A stretch of DNA of 53,998 nt from Spirochaetales bacterium (lineage in GTDB: Bacteria > Spirochaetota > Spirochaetia > UBA9216): assembly GCA_016342585.1 (NCBI GenBank), contig JAEINK010000032.1, positions 1 through 53,998 of the forward strand, written 5' to 3'. Positions 1 through 9,518 of the stretch are shown one piece after another (the first letter of the stretch is position 1; every line of letters begins with the position of its first letter). The position numbers were made by a program, and so were the translations under genes. The notes under the pieces are model-generated. The model ran no database searches and was not told where the DNA came from. It saw only the letters and a program-made list of their open reading frames with translations.

Positions 1-99
1 AACATAGTAACAGAGATTCATGGGGCTCTTTTTTTATCTTCTCATAGGGTGACAGTTAATATTAACATTCGGGTTTTAAAAACGATCCATAGAATATAA

Positions 100-128
100 T
101 TGACAAGATCTCCATACTGGGTAAAAAT
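100..128 (+). promoter_or_regulatory. Candidate sigma70 promoter upstream of the coiled-coil gene
   Basis: TTGACA at 100-105 is a perfect -35 hexamer. About 16-17 bases later lies the weaker -10 candidate TAAAAA/AAAAAT (122-128). It would give a leader of roughly 90 bases before the ATG at 224. Bases 1-99 hold no gene; a T-run near 29-36 may be the end of a terminator of a gene left of the window. Confidence 0.45.
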
Positions 129-223
129 AGAGGGGTTAGGATAGGGTATATCTTTTTATCTTATAAGAGGATACCCCCAAAGAAAAATACTCTTTGAGCC
201 TTGGAAACCTGGGAGGGGTGACA

Positions 224-3200
224 ATGGTCTTCACTATTGGAAATATAATTACGCTTGTAATCGTAATACTCATACTCGCCATATATCGGCAATTGGATCG
301 GAATAATCGATCCCTTGAAAAGATCCGCAGATATTCTGATAAGATAACTGAAGAGCTGGATAAGTTTATAGATACCAAAACGGTGGATGTAAAGAATCTG
401 GCTGTTGAGCTTGAGGTTCATCAGAAAACCGGACGTGAAATCCTGAAAAGAATTTCAGCTGCCGAAGTGGGGTTGAACGAGAGGGGCGAAGGGATACAGA
501 AGATATCCCATCGGATTGATGGATATGATGCTTCCATAAACAATCTTATTGCCCTCACAGGTAAAGTAGATGAGAGTATGAAAAGACTCCAGGAGGAGTC
601 TGAGTATGTGGATAAAACCGGGAAACGTCTTAAAGATGTTCAGCTTAGGATTGATTCCATGGAAAAAGCAATTCCAGCTCTTACTGATAAGTTCAACCAG
701 GTAAACAGCCGTGAACTTGAATCTTTGCGGGGGGAAGTGTTTCGGGAGGTTGCCGGACAGGTTGAGCAGCTTAAAGATGAGATTTCAAACTCTTCAGATG
801 CAATTGAAAGCTTTACTTATAAGATTGAGCAGAGTCAGGATGAATGGGTTAAACAGGAAGAAGAGATCGGGAACAGGTTAAAACGTAAATTTGATGACCT
901 CAAGGATGAATCCGAATCCAGGGTAGAATCCCTTGAAAGTTCACTCAATTCAAAATTGGAAGATTTTAAACTTCGGGCTGGTGATGTTGAAACAGCCTAT
1001 AAGTCTGCCCTGACGGCGGCATCAGAACGTGGGATGACCCTTGAAGATGAAGTTTTCACAGAACTGAAGATCTATATAAAGAATCAGGCCGCCGGATTGG
1101 AAAAGGATATGAGTACCCTCCTTAGCCAGGAAGAGGCACGGAATAGCCATGCTATCCAGGATTTGAATATAGCTATGGAGGAGGCCCGTTCCAGTGTTAC
1201 CATGTGGCAGAATGAACTTGGTAAGAGGCTGGAAGACCAGGTTGACGCCTTTGATCTGAAATTTTCCAATTATTCTAACGAGATTACGGAGAAACTTGAG
1301 CATCTTGATGGAACGGTGGGGCAAACTCAAGCTGAAAGAAGAGTGGAACTGGAAGAGCTTATTGTAAGTACAACTAAGACCCTTGAGGAGCTTTCTATAC
1401 GTTCTGCCAGCGAGTACAATGAGCTGGCCGAGCGGACTGTTAGTGAGATGGAATCCATAAAATCCGAATCTTCGGCATCCACCAGGGACATAGAAGAGCG
1501 GGTTATTGGGTCTCTGACTGTTCTCGAAGAACAGGTAGCTGGTTACGAAGATGAGATCAACTATCGTCTTTCCAGGATCGAAGAGGTCGGAAATGAGGTT
1601 AAGCTCATCGATGATAACCTCCGGGCCTCTATAGCCGATATAATTTCCGGCGTAGATACCGACTTTGTTGCCGGAAAAAGTGAGATTATGGCCCATATAA
1701 CTTCGGAAAATGATGAGGTGAGGAAGCGGACTGAGAATATGAAGGAGTCCATGGGTTCTCTGGAGAAAGAGCTTGATACCCTGAAATCCAGGGCTTACGA
1801 TAACGTTTCTGAAAAGCTTCAGGTTTTTGAGGATGACTTTTTTCTTAATCTCAAGGAACGGGAAGAGAATATCAGAACACAGTTTTCCGAATGGCAGAGT
1901 GGTATAAATACAGATCTTGAAAATATGTCCGACGATGCGATGAACCTGCGGGAAACCATGGCAAGGGAACTTGCTGAACAGCTTAAAGAGAGAATTTCCC
2001 AGCTCCAGACCAAAACCTTTAGTCAGTATGAGAAGTATGAAGAGCAGGTCACCAATTATCAGGAGAGGATTAATGAGCGAATCGGCCTTTCTGAGCGTTC
2101 CATGGTTGGCCTTGAAGAGAATATAAAGAATGAGATCGAAGATACGAGAAAGAATACACGGGTAGAGATAGATAAGGTTTTTACGGATCACAGAACCTCC
2201 ATTGAGGCTCTTATGAATAAGTGGGAACGTGACTGGGAGCTCTCCCTGAAGGATCAGGAAGACCGAATGGAAATTGAATTTCGGGAACTCAATACAGGTA
2301 TGGAATCGGCTAAATCCGAGGTTACTATCTGGCAGACCCGCAATAGTCAGGATATGAATGAGTTCGAAGTTCAGTTTTCTGAAAAGTTCGCCAACCTTAA
2401 ATCCGAGGCATCCGAGACTGTGAACAATATCAATAAAGATTTTGCCGATCAGAGAAACGATTTTGATGCCTTCTTTCTGGATCTTCAGAAGCGAAGCAAG
2501 GATCTTGAGATAGAAATTGACACAAGGATGAAGGATTTCAGAAATTCTGCTGCGGAAATGAAGGAGAAGGTTGAAAGTGTTCAGCAGCGTCTGTTTGGAA
2601 AAATCGAAGAAGAGTCGAATTCACTGAATGTCTCCCTCCTTGAGATTGATAAGAAGATGAAGAATTTCATCTCTCAGACTAAAGTCTTTGACCGGGCCGA
2701 TTCCATGAAGATGGCCCTTCAGGAAAATATAGAGGATATGAAGGGTGAGCTGGCTCGTATAACCGTTCAGAGTCGGGAAGTGAAAGAGGCCGAGAAAAAA
2801 TTTATTAATATTAAAAAGATGAATGATGAAGTTTCATCGAAACTCGCCCGTTTTCTTACTGAAAAACGCAGAATTGAAGAGATGGAAGGGGATTTTAAGA
2901 AGTTGATCAACCTCTCCCAGTCTATCGATCTGAAATTAGATCAGGTTACATCAAGTCATGACGCCCTTCAGGAAGTTCAGATACGTATCCGAAATCTTGA
3001 AGAACTTGAAAATGATGTTTCTCAGAAATATGAGCGGCTTGAGAAGAAACGTAATCTGCTGGATACCACCGCGGATAATGTCGATGAAAATTTTCAGAAG
3101 GTTCGGGATCTTGAAGACGCCATGCGCTCCGTTGAGGGTGAGCTTCGAGGGATTGCTCCTCAGGTTGCAGAGATAACCGGTCAGATAAAGCTTATAGCCA

Positions 3201-3541
3201 GTGAACGGAAAAGAACTGCCGCCGCCGTATCTCAACTGCAGGATCTTGATAGAGTTCTGACTGAGGTTGAAGGGCGAATGGAACATATGCAGAAGGCCCG
3301 GGAGTGGCTGGCAGGAACAGAAACACGTCTGGAAGAGATAAACAAGAGGACAGAGGAGCAGGTCCAGCTGCTTGGAACCATTTTAAAAGAGGATAGTAGA
3401 TCTGCCGGAAAGAAAGCTCCTATGGGCTCACGGGATGTTGTCACAAAGCTGGCACGACAGGGATGGTCTTCCGAAGAGATTGCCAGAGCTACACAGTTAA
3501 GCCGTGGAGAGGTAGAATTGATCCTCGAATTAAAAAAATAG
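224..3541 (+). CDS. SpiroCoCo-type giant coiled-coil membrane-anchored protein
   Basis: The ATG at 224 has a strong GGGAGGGG ribosome site at 211-218; an in-frame TTG at 194 has none, so I use 224 (1105 residues). One hydrophobic segment lies at residues 2-20. About 1000 residues of almost continuous charged heptad sequence (E, K, R, S, Q rich) follow, predicted as long coiled coil and probably cytoplasmic. The last 35 residues form a compact motif (KLARQGWSSEEIARATQLSR, then GEVELILEL) resembling the helix-turn-helix-like tail of DUF2802/DUF6115 (SwrB-type) flagella-associated proteins. The architecture matches the coiled-coil family known only from spirochaetes. A structural or polar scaffold role is inference. 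It lies directly upstream of grpE, where some spirochaetes have hrcA. Confidence 0.8.
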   Translation: MVFTIGNIITLVIVILILAIYRQLDRNNRSLEKIRRYSDKITEELDKFIDTKTVDVKNLAVELEVHQKTGREILKRISAAEVGLNERGEGIQKISHRIDGYDASINNLIALTGKVDESMKRLQEESEYVDKTGKRLKDVQLRIDSMEKAIPALTDKFNQVNSRELESLRGEVFREVAGQVEQLKDEISNSSDAIESFTYKIEQSQDEWVKQEEEIGNRLKRKFDDLKDESESRVESLESSLNSKLEDFKLRAGDVETAYKSALTAASERGMTLEDEVFTELKIYIKNQAAGLEKDMSTLLSQEEARNSHAIQDLNIAMEEARSSVTMWQNELGKRLEDQVDAFDLKFSNYSNEITEKLEHLDGTVGQTQAERRVELEELIVSTTKTLEELSIRSASEYNELAERTVSEMESIKSESSASTRDIEERVIGSLTVLEEQVAGYEDEINYRLSRIEEVGNEVKLIDDNLRASIADIISGVDTDFVAGKSEIMAHITSENDEVRKRTENMKESMGSLEKELDTLKSRAYDNVSEKLQVFEDDFFLNLKEREENIRTQFSEWQSGINTDLENMSDDAMNLRETMARELAEQLKERISQLQTKTFSQYEKYEEQVTNYQERINERIGLSERSMVGLEENIKNEIEDTRKNTRVEIDKVFTDHRTSIEALMNKWERDWELSLKDQEDRMEIEFRELNTGMESAKSEVTIWQTRNSQDMNEFEVQFSEKFANLKSEASETVNNINKDFADQRNDFDAFFLDLQKRSKDLEIEIDTRMKDFRNSAAEMKEKVESVQQRLFGKIEEESNSLNVSLLEIDKKMKNFISQTKVFDRADSMKMALQENIEDMKGELARITVQSREVKEAEKKFINIKKMNDEVSSKLARFLTEKRRIEEMEGDFKKLINLSQSIDLKLDQVTSSHDALQEVQIRIRNLEELENDVSQKYERLEKKRNLLDTTADNVDENFQKVRDLEDAMRSVEGELRGIAPQVAEITGQIKLIASERKRTAAAVSQLQDLDRVLTEVEGRMEHMQKAREWLAGTETRLEEINKRTEEQVQLLGTILKEDSRSAGKKAPMGSRDVVTKLARQGWSSEEIARATQLSRGEVELILELKK

Positions 3542-3581
3542 AGGATGCCGAAATAAAGCGATAATTTAATACTCAAAAAAC

Positions 3582-3610
3582 TTGACTACCTGCTGGTCTC
3601 TTTATTATCT
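3582..3610 (+). promoter_or_regulatory. Promoter of the grpE-dnaK-dnaJ operon
   Basis: TTGACT (3582-3587), 17 bases, then TTATCT (3605-3610) fit a sigma70 promoter. TATTAT at 3603-3608 is an alternative -10 with 15-base spacing. The predicted start near 3617 falls at the left edge of the inverted repeat at 3620-3644. Confidence 0.5.
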
Positions 3611-3619
3611 TATCTTCAT

Positions 3620-3644
3620 CAGGACTGTCTAAATGTCAGTCCTG
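3620..3644. promoter_or_regulatory. CIRCE-like inverted repeat (putative HrcA operator)
   Basis: CAGGACTG, nine bases, CAGTCCTG: perfect 8-base arms around a 9-base spacer. Classical CIRCE is TTAGCACTC, nine bases, GAGTGCTAA. The spacing is identical and six of nine left-arm positions match (TCAGGACTG against TTAGCACTC). The differences at positions 5 and 9 are C-to-G changes mirrored in the other arm, so symmetry is kept. The position over the transcription start and ahead of grpE is where HrcA operators sit. No U-run follows, so it is not an ordinary terminator. Confidence 0.55.
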
Positions 3645-3702
3645 TTTGAATTTATGCATACTACTTCGGAATATCGAAGATATTTTAAGGATAGGTTTGA
3701 AC

Positions 3703-4350
3703 ATGTCGATTGACGAGATACCTCTCGAAGACAGCATAGCTGTAGAAGAGGGGGCAGAAATGCACCAGATTGATGAAAATGTAGAAGTTGAGAAAGAAGG
3801 AAAGTCCAGTCGTAAAAAGAAAAAAAACGACAAAAACAAGGAAATGGAAGACAAGATTGTAGAACTTGAAGAGTCTAATGCCGATCTGAAGGATCAGCTG
3901 CTTAGAAAACAGGCCGATTTTGACAATTTCCGAAAGAGAATGTTCCGGGAGAAAGAGGAAGCAATAAAATATGCGAACTCCAATCTTTTACAGGATATTG
4001 TAGGAACTATCGATGATTTTGAGCGTGCCCTCCAATCTGCTGATCAGTCCAATGATTTTAAATCCCTTCATTCAGGGGTTGAGCTTATTGAGAAACAGCT
4101 TACGAGTATGCTTGAAAGAAAATATGGGCTTAAGAGATTCGAAAGTGTAGGTGAAGAGTTTAATCCTGATAGGCATGAGGCTCTTGCCATGGAAGAATCA
4201 GAAGATTATGACGTTCAGACTGTCATTGAAGATTATTTGAAGGGGTTTATGCTTCATGAAAGGGTCCTTCGGCACTCTAAAGTGAAAGTAGCAAGCCCTG
4301 CTAAAAATCCAGAAAACATTAAAGACGCTTCGGAAGAACCTGAAGCTTAG
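3703..4350 (+). CDS. grpE: Nucleotide exchange factor GrpE
   Basis: GrpE accelerates ADP release from DnaK. An acidic and lysine-rich N-terminus (to about residue 50) leads into a long helical segment (about 50-110, including [14 protein letters not shown]), then the compact beta domain near the C-terminus with the family pattern ERKYGLKRF...FNPDRHEAL and a [10 protein letters not shown] end. I choose ATG 3703 over ATG 3646 because it has TAAGGA 11 bases upstream, and because 3646 lies next to the operator arm and would add an unconserved leader. The protein is 215 residues, normal for GrpE. It is first in the operon, 17 bases before dnaK. Confidence 0.95.
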   Translation: MSIDEIPLEDSIAVEEGAEMHQIDENVEVEKEGKSSRKKKKNDKNKEMEDKIVELEESNADLKDQLLRKQADFDNFRKRMFREKEEAIKYANSNLLQDIVGTIDDFERALQSADQSNDFKSLHSGVELIEKQLTSMLERKYGLKRFESVGEEFNPDRHEALAMEESEDYDVQTVIEDYLKGFMLHERVLRHSKVKVASPAKNPENIKDASEEPEA

Positions 4351-4367
4351 ATAGAGGAGAAAATAAA

Positions 4368-6305
4368 ATGGGAAGGATTATTGGAATTGATCTTGGAACC
4401 ACAAACTCATGCGTTGCTGTCATGGAAGGCGGAGAGCCTGTTGTAATTCAGAACTCTGAAGGACAAAGAACTACACCTTCAATCGTGGGTTTTACTGCAA
4501 AAGGTGAGAGACTGGTTGGTCAACCAGCTAAAAACCAGATAGTAACAAACCCGGAAAACACCATATATTCAATAAAAAGATTCATGGGAAGGAATTTCTC
4601 AGAAGTTCCCGATGAAGTAAAGATGGTGCCTTATAATACAGTTGCCGGTGCTGGCAAAGATATTCGGGTAAAAATTGACGATAAAGAGTTTTCTCCTCCC
4701 GAGATTTCTGCAGCAATTTTACAAAAGATGAAAAAAACCGCCGAGGATTACCTGGGAGAAGAAGTAACCGAAGCTGTTATTACTGTTCCTGCTTACTTTA
4801 ACGATGCTCAGAGACAGGCAACTAAAGATGCCGGTAAAATTGCGGGGCTTGATGTTAAAAGAATTGTAAATGAGCCGACTGCTGCCTCCCTGGCTTATGG
4901 TTTTGGAAAAGACCAGAAAGAAGAAAAGATCGTAGTCTATGACCTCGGTGGTGGTACTTTTGATGTTTCCATTCTGGAATTGGGCGACGGTGTCTTTGAA
5001 GTGAAGTCAACCAATGGTGATACCCATCTTGGTGGTGATAACTTTGATCAGGTTATCATCAACTGGATGATTGAGAGTTTTAATAAAGATTATAGTATTG
5101 ACCTTGGTAAGGACAAGATGGCCCTTCAGAGGCTCAAGGAGGCGGCTGAGAAGGCTAAGATAGAGCTTTCCTCTACTCAGTCCACAGAGATCAATCTACC
5201 CTTTGTCACGGCCGATGCTTCAGGGCCTAAGCATCTTCAATACTCTCTTTCCAGAGCAAAATTTGAGCAGATGATAGCTCACCTGGTAGAGGGAACGAAA
5301 GATCCTTGTATTAAAGCCCTTAAAGATGCAGGCCTCAGTGCTGCCGATATTGATGAAGTTATCCTCGTCGGTGGTTCTACACGAATTCCCGCCGTACAGG
5401 CAGCTGTGAAGGGCCTTTTCGGCAAGGATGCCAACAAGAGTGTAAACCCCGATGAAGTTGTGGCTATGGGTGCCGCCATTCAGGGTGGTATCCTTGGTGG
5501 CGATGTTAAGGATGTTCTTCTTCTTGATGTAACTCCCCTTTCATTAGGAATTGAGACCCTCGGTGGCGTGTCAACCAGACTTATCGAAAGAAATACAACT
5601 ATCCCTACAAGGAAGAGTCAGATATTTTCTACAGCTGCCGATGGACAGACTGCCGTTTCCATTCACGTCCTTCAGGGTGAAAGAGAGATGGCCTCTCAGA
5701 ACAGAACACTTGGTAAGTTTGATCTTATCGGTATTCCTTCGGCTCCCCGTGGTGTACCTCAGATTGAGGTAACTTTCGATATTGATGCCAATGGAATTGT
5801 TCATGTTTCGGCTAAGGATCTTGGAACCGGAAAGGAACAGAAGATCCGGATCGAGTCCTCATCAGGACTTTCAGATGACGAGATCGAAAATATGGTTAAG
5901 GATGCTGAGATTCATGCAGAGGATGACCGGAAGGAGCGTGAGAAGATTGAGGTGATGAACGAAGCCGAAAATCTTGTATATTCCACCGAAAAAGCCATGA
6001 CCGAATACGGTGATAAGGTTTCTGATGAAGAGAAGGCCAAAGTTGCCGAAGCTCTTGAAACTCTTAAAAGTGCACAGAAAGATGGGGATATAGAAACTAT
6101 CAAGGCAAAAGTTGAAGAGCTTAAACAGGCTTCCTATAAACTTGCTGAGGAGATGTACAAGGGGGCAGGTGCTCAGCCGGGTGCCGATGGTGCCGGACCC
6201 GATATGGGGGGAGCACCGGGTGCGGATGCAGCAGGTTCAGAATCTCAGAGTGGAAGTGTTGAAGATGTTGATTATGAAGTCGTTGATGACGATGAAAAGA
6301 ACTAA
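4368..6305 (+). CDS. dnaK: Chaperone protein DnaK (Hsp70)
   Basis: This is the ATP-dependent Hsp70 chaperone. At 645 residues it is full length. It opens with the phosphate-1 motif [19 protein letters not shown]. It has the phosphate-2 motif [14 protein letters not shown] near residue 190, the adenosine motif [13 protein letters not shown] near 330, the hydrophobic linker [15 protein letters not shown] near 385, and the substrate-binding and lid domains. The tail is Gly/Ala/Pro rich and ends in [14 protein letters not shown], the usual bacterial DnaK type. AGAGGAG ahead of the ATG serves as ribosome site. The lid end is separated from dnaJ by about 100 bases containing a strong hairpin. Confidence 0.98.
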   Translation: MGRIIGIDLGTTNSCVAVMEGGEPVVIQNSEGQRTTPSIVGFTAKGERLVGQPAKNQIVTNPENTIYSIKRFMGRNFSEVPDEVKMVPYNTVAGAGKDIRVKIDDKEFSPPEISAAILQKMKKTAEDYLGEEVTEAVITVPAYFNDAQRQATKDAGKIAGLDVKRIVNEPTAASLAYGFGKDQKEEKIVVYDLGGGTFDVSILELGDGVFEVKSTNGDTHLGGDNFDQVIINWMIESFNKDYSIDLGKDKMALQRLKEAAEKAKIELSSTQSTEINLPFVTADASGPKHLQYSLSRAKFEQMIAHLVEGTKDPCIKALKDAGLSAADIDEVILVGGSTRIPAVQAAVKGLFGKDANKSVNPDEVVAMGAAIQGGILGGDVKDVLLLDVTPLSLGIETLGGVSTRLIERNTTIPTRKSQIFSTAADGQTAVSIHVLQGEREMASQNRTLGKFDLIGIPSAPRGVPQIEVTFDIDANGIVHVSAKDLGTGKEQKIRIESSSGLSDDEIENMVKDAEIHAEDDRKEREKIEVMNEAENLVYSTEKAMTEYGDKVSDEEKAKVAEALETLKSAQKDGDIETIKAKVEELKQASYKLAEEMYKGAGAQPGADGAGPDMGGAPGADAAGSESQSGSVEDVDYEVVDDDEKN

Positions 6306-6336
6306 CATAGAAGTTTAAATTACTGTATATTATATC

Positions 6337-6374
6337 AACCGGCTGGATCATGATTGGCATGATTCAGGCCGGTT
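6337..6374 (+). other. Two-tier hairpin between dnaK and dnaJ
   Basis: AACCGGC (6337-6343) pairs with GCCGGTT (6368-6374). Inside it, ATCATG (6347-6352) pairs with CATGAT (6358-6363) around a 5-base loop. It is followed by ATTAAG rather than a U-run, so full termination is unlikely. It may stabilise or process the mRNA, setting the dnaK:dnaJ ratio. Confidence 0.55.
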
Positions 6375-6404
6375 ATTAAGATTAATAAGAAGGTATTGGA
6401 ACCA

Positions 6405-7544
6405 TTGGCAAAGAGGGATTACTACGAAGTTCTCGGTGTAGAGAAAACAGCGACTAAGGATGAGATAAAAAAAGCCTATCGTAAGCAGGCGATTCAGTTT
6501 CATCCTGATAAAAATGAAGGCAATAAGGCTGCCGAGGAAAAATTTAAGGCTGCGACTGAAGCCTATGAAGTTCTCAGTGATGAAAAGAAACGTTCTTCCT
6601 ATGATCAGTTCGGATTCGCAGGTGTAGACGGGGCAGCCGGAGGCGGCCACGATTATTCTACTGTATATCGTGATTTTGAAGATATATTTGGAGATATGGG
6701 CGGGATTTTCGAATCCTTTTTCGGAGGTGGATCCACCAGGGGTGGGCGGCGTACTGGCGGTGGTAATTCCGTTCAGCGTGGTGCGGATTTGAGATTCAAC
6801 CTTGATGTCACTTTTAAGGAAGCTGTATTCGGTACAAAGAAAGATATTTCTTATTCACATAAGGTCCATTGTTCCCAATGTGGTGGAACCGGAGCTGAAT
6901 CCGGTAGTCAGAAGCAGACGTGTCCAACTTGTGGTGGTGCCGGTCAGGTAAGGCGGAGTTCCGGGTTTTTCTCGATCGCATCCCCCTGTTCTACTTGTGG
7001 CGGTGATGGTTCGGTTATAGAGAATCCTTGTCGTGCTTGTGCCGGAAAGGGTCTCGATAAGAAGAAACAAAAGATTAAAATTACTATTCCAGCTGGTATT
7101 GAATCGGGGAGAAGGATTTCTATCCCCGGTCAGGGTGATGCCGGTCCCAACGGTGGGCCTAAGGGAGATCTTTTTGTTTACTTTGATGTTCAGCCTCATA
7201 GCCATTTTGAGCGGGATGGTGCTGATATCTACTGCGCCCTTCCCATTTCCATCTCCCAGGCAGCCCTGGGTGGCGAGGTTTTTATAGAGAATCTGGAAGA
7301 GAAAAAGATTAAAGTGAAGATTCCCTCTGGTACTCAGAATAATAAGATTCTGAGGCTTAAAAATGAGGGAGCACCTGTCCTGAATAATCCTGGAAAAAGA
7401 GGAGATCTTTATATTAAGATCATTGTTCAGGTTCCAGCAAGGATGTCGTCAAAGGCTAAGGAACTCTTAAAGGAGTTTGCTGCGGTAAATGGGGAGGAGA
7501 CCAATCCTGAATTGATCTCCCTTTCTGATCTTTCAAGAGGTTAG
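6405..7544 (+). CDS. dnaJ: Chaperone protein DnaJ (type I Hsp40)
   Basis: DnaJ is the co-chaperone that stimulates DnaK ATPase. The J-domain covers residues 1-70 with the catalytic HPD motif (QFHPDKNEG). A Gly/Phe/Arg-rich stretch follows (about 75-125), then four CxxCxGxG-type zinc modules ([32 protein letters not shown]) and the C-terminal substrate domains. I choose TTG 6405, which gives the family start (M)[11 protein letters not shown] with AAGAAGG 11 bases upstream; TTG 6396 is too close to that site. The protein is 379 residues. The fourth module reads CxACAGKG, a mild variant. Confidence 0.96.
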   Translation: MAKRDYYEVLGVEKTATKDEIKKAYRKQAIQFHPDKNEGNKAAEEKFKAATEAYEVLSDEKKRSSYDQFGFAGVDGAAGGGHDYSTVYRDFEDIFGDMGGIFESFFGGGSTRGGRRTGGGNSVQRGADLRFNLDVTFKEAVFGTKKDISYSHKVHCSQCGGTGAESGSQKQTCPTCGGAGQVRRSSGFFSIASPCSTCGGDGSVIENPCRACAGKGLDKKKQKIKITIPAGIESGRRISIPGQGDAGPNGGPKGDLFVYFDVQPHSHFERDGADIYCALPISISQAALGGEVFIENLEEKKIKVKIPSGTQNNKILRLKNEGAPVLNNPGKRGDLYIKIIVQVPARMSSKAKELLKEFAAVNGEETNPELISLSDLSRG

Positions 7545-7601
7545 TTTTTACCTATAAAATATACACTATAAAGTGTAGCTGAAACATTTTACAGCAGCAG
7601 G

Positions 7602-7634
7602 ACACCCTTCTTAACTTAAGAGGGGTGTTTTTGT
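7602..7634 (+). terminator. Rho-independent terminator of the dnaK operon
   Basis: ACACCCTTCTT (7602-7612) pairs with AAGAGGGGTGT (7618-7628) with one mismatch around a 5-base loop, followed by TTTTTGTG. A smaller hairpin (TACACT/AGTGTA, 7562-7577) lies just upstream. Confidence 0.85.
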
Positions 7635-7673
7635 GTCCGATATATATAAAAGGGATCCTGCCGGGTCTCTTAT

Positions 7674-8219
7674 ATGAATAAACGAGGTATGAGTTTGAAC
7701 TCAATAAAGCGAAAGCGTGTTCTGGTAGACCGGAAATTTCAGTTTGTCATTGTCGGAGGTTTTATCCTCTCCGTTTTCATTGCCATATTAATTTTTTCGG
7801 CCTTAAGTGCCGGTTTCTATTGGTTTTCCGGAACATCGGGGGAAAACCTGTTTAAAGAGTATATTACTATTCACCGTCAAGTTGTTGAAAAACGTGAGGT
7901 TGTGGTGGATGGTGAGATTGAGATTCAGGAAGTTGCCGCTACACGGATAATTCCGGGAGTAAAGCGGTGGGAGATGATCGTTCCGGCACTCCTTGTGAAC
8001 AATTTGATAATACTTATAGTCATTAGCGTTATAGGTCTTTTTTTAACACATCGTATAGCCGGCCCGTTATACCGCATTAGAAAGGATCTCGATCGAGTTC
8101 TCTCTGGTGAGTCGGGTGTACAGATTATTACCCGAAAAAAGGATACCATGGCAGATCTTGTAAGTCAGCTAAACAAACTTATTGCAGAGAGGGATTCTCT
8201 CAAAAAAGGTGAAAATTAG
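7674..8219 (+). CDS. Two-TM HAMP-domain membrane protein without output domain
   Basis: The 181-residue protein has a basic N-terminus, TM1 at about 22-47, a short extracytoplasmic loop at 48-100 and TM2 at about 101-125. A HAMP-like segment begins HRIAGPLYRIRKDLDRVLSGE (126-146) and runs to about 175. No kinase, cyclase or methyl-accepting domain follows. HAMP domains pass signals across membranes, so a stand-alone one is probably an adaptor or sensor partner; this is inference. The start is uncertain: ATG 7674 has no clear ribosome site, while GAGG at 7684-7687 would serve a TTG at 7695. Its stop overlaps the next gene by one base, so the two are likely coupled. Confidence 0.75.
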   Translation: MNKRGMSLNSIKRKRVLVDRKFQFVIVGGFILSVFIAILIFSALSAGFYWFSGTSGENLFKEYITIHRQVVEKREVVVDGEIEIQEVAATRIIPGVKRWEMIVPALLVNNLIILIVISVIGLFLTHRIAGPLYRIRKDLDRVLSGESGVQIITRKKDTMADLVSQLNKLIAERDSLKKGEN

Positions 8220-8656
8220 TGCGTAGTTTTATCGTTGCTTTTATGTTTCTTTTAATTTTTATGTTACCCCTTTCAGCTGTTGAGCCTCCAGTAGGTGCAG
8301 AAGCCCTTGATGATGATTTTGATGGTACTCCTGATAGATGGGAAACCTTAAGCGAGAGCGGTGGATTAGCAATTTATATGGATACCAAGGGTGATGGCTC
8401 TATAGATTATCTGATAGAACATGATGAACAGGGGTATAAGGTATACGAAGCTATGGATTTTAATAATGATGGAAATTTTGATGATTATTATTATTATCGC
8501 AAAGAGGTCCTGGCTAATCGTGAAATTGATACTAATTTTGATGGTGATGTTGATGTTTGGGTTACCCTTTCGGAGGGGGTTTACGTTACCGGATATGAGC
8601 GAGATACGGACTTTGATGGCCTTGTCGACCTTAAAAAGAGTTTTGGAGAGAATTAA
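8219..8656 (+). CDS. Secreted protein with five DxDxDG calcium-binding-like repeats
   Basis: The 145-residue protein starts with GTG overlapping the previous stop. A signal peptide covers residues 1 to about 20 (hydrophobic core FIVAFMFLLIFMLPLSA). The mature part is made of five repeats with a nearly constant period of 24-25 residues, at about 31, 55, 80, 104 and 129: DDDFDGTPD, DTKGDGSID, DFNNDGNFD, DTNFDGDVD, DTDFDGLVD. Each fits the D-x-[DN]-x-D-G-x-x-D loop of EF-hand, dockerin or thrombospondin-3-like calcium sites. Calcium binding is inference from the motif. Tight coupling to the HAMP protein suggests an extracytoplasmic partner. I do not recognise a named family. Confidence 0.75.
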   Translation: MRSFIVAFMFLLIFMLPLSAVEPPVGAEALDDDFDGTPDRWETLSESGGLAIYMDTKGDGSIDYLIEHDEQGYKVYEAMDFNNDGNFDDYYYYRKEVLANREIDTNFDGDVDVWVTLSEGVYVTGYERDTDFDGLVDLKKSFGEN

Positions 8657-8659
8657 TAT

Positions 8660-9463
8660 ATGTCAGGTGAAAAATGGCTTTCGGGATATCACGCTGTTGA
8701 AGAGCTTCTTGCTTCAGGAGAAGGGCAGGGTGAGCTTCTCTATTCGAGAAGGAGTCAACGGATAGATTCTATTATTGAACTTGCTAAAGAGCATAAAATT
8801 CCCACACGAAAGGCCGGTAAAGCTGCGTTGGACAAGATTGCCGGCAGTGAAAATCACAGGGGACTTCTCTTTGTGGCTTCAGGCAGGGGGGGGAGTAAAA
8901 AAGGGGGGCCTGATGGTCTTTCCACTGCTGATTCGCCTGGAAACCTCTCTAAAGCGGACAAGTACACATGCCTTGAAGATTTTCTGGCAGAGCTCCCCGA
9001 GGAGGATAACCTACTGGTTCTCCTTTTGGACGGTGTAACCGATCCTCAAAATCTTGGGGCTATTCTGAGATCTGCCGATCTTTTTGACGTGGATCTTGTT
9101 GTCATCCCCGAGCGGGGCAGTGTGGGGAGTAATGCAACGGTTAGAAATGTTTCTGCTGGTGCAGCCTCCTGGGTTCCCCTGGTCTCGGTGACAAATCTCG
9201 CCAGGGCTATGGCTGCCCTTAAAAATGAGGGCTTCTGGATTTATGGCGCCATGATGGATGGTGAAAGGGTGGATAAGGTAAACCTGAAAGGGAAGACAGC
9301 TCTCATCATGGGAAGTGAAGGGAAGGGGCTCCGGCGGCTCGTCGCGGAAGGCTGTGATGGTTTTGTTTCTATCCCGACTGGTGGGCATATCGATTCGCTC
9401 AATGTATCGGTTGCCACAGGTATCCTTTTATATGAATCACGACGGCAAACATTAGGGAAATAA
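8660..9463 (+). CDS. rlmB: 23S rRNA (guanosine-2'-O-)-methyltransferase RlmB/TrmH family
   Basis: This is a SPOUT methyltransferase; RlmB methylates G2251 of 23S rRNA. The N-terminal L30e-like substrate domain (residues 1-75) opens with the typical WLSGYHAVEELL. The SPOUT motifs follow: LLDGVTDPQNLGAILRSADL (about 120-140), LIMGSEGKGLRRLV (about 214-227) and IPTGGHIDSLNVSVATGILL near the C-terminus, which includes the knot. A 30-residue Gly/Ser-rich insertion (about 76-105) separates the domains and is longer than in E. coli. The GGAG at 8645 is a plausible ribosome site. Other TrmH members look similar, so the exact target is not certain. Confidence 0.88.
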   Translation: MSGEKWLSGYHAVEELLASGEGQGELLYSRRSQRIDSIIELAKEHKIPTRKAGKAALDKIAGSENHRGLLFVASGRGGSKKGGPDGLSTADSPGNLSKADKYTCLEDFLAELPEEDNLLVLLLDGVTDPQNLGAILRSADLFDVDLVVIPERGSVGSNATVRNVSAGAASWVPLVSVTNLARAMAALKNEGFWIYGAMMDGERVDKVNLKGKTALIMGSEGKGLRRLVAEGCDGFVSIPTGGHIDSLNVSVATGILLYESRRQTLGK

Positions 9464-9518
9464 TCCTCTTTCAGAACTGAAATGCGGTCTTCTCAAAGTA
9501 AAAATAACTGAACATAAG

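Noticed and set aside
1022..2191. Long minus-strand ORF (389 residues) inside the coiled-coil gene
   Set aside because: It is the mirror frame of a strongly biased coiled-coil coding sequence, has no ribosome site and gives an unlikely protein.
3621..3650. Inverted repeat before grpE as terminator of the coiled-coil gene
   Set aside because: No U-run follows, and it lies after the grpE promoter and at the start site, so an operator is more likely.
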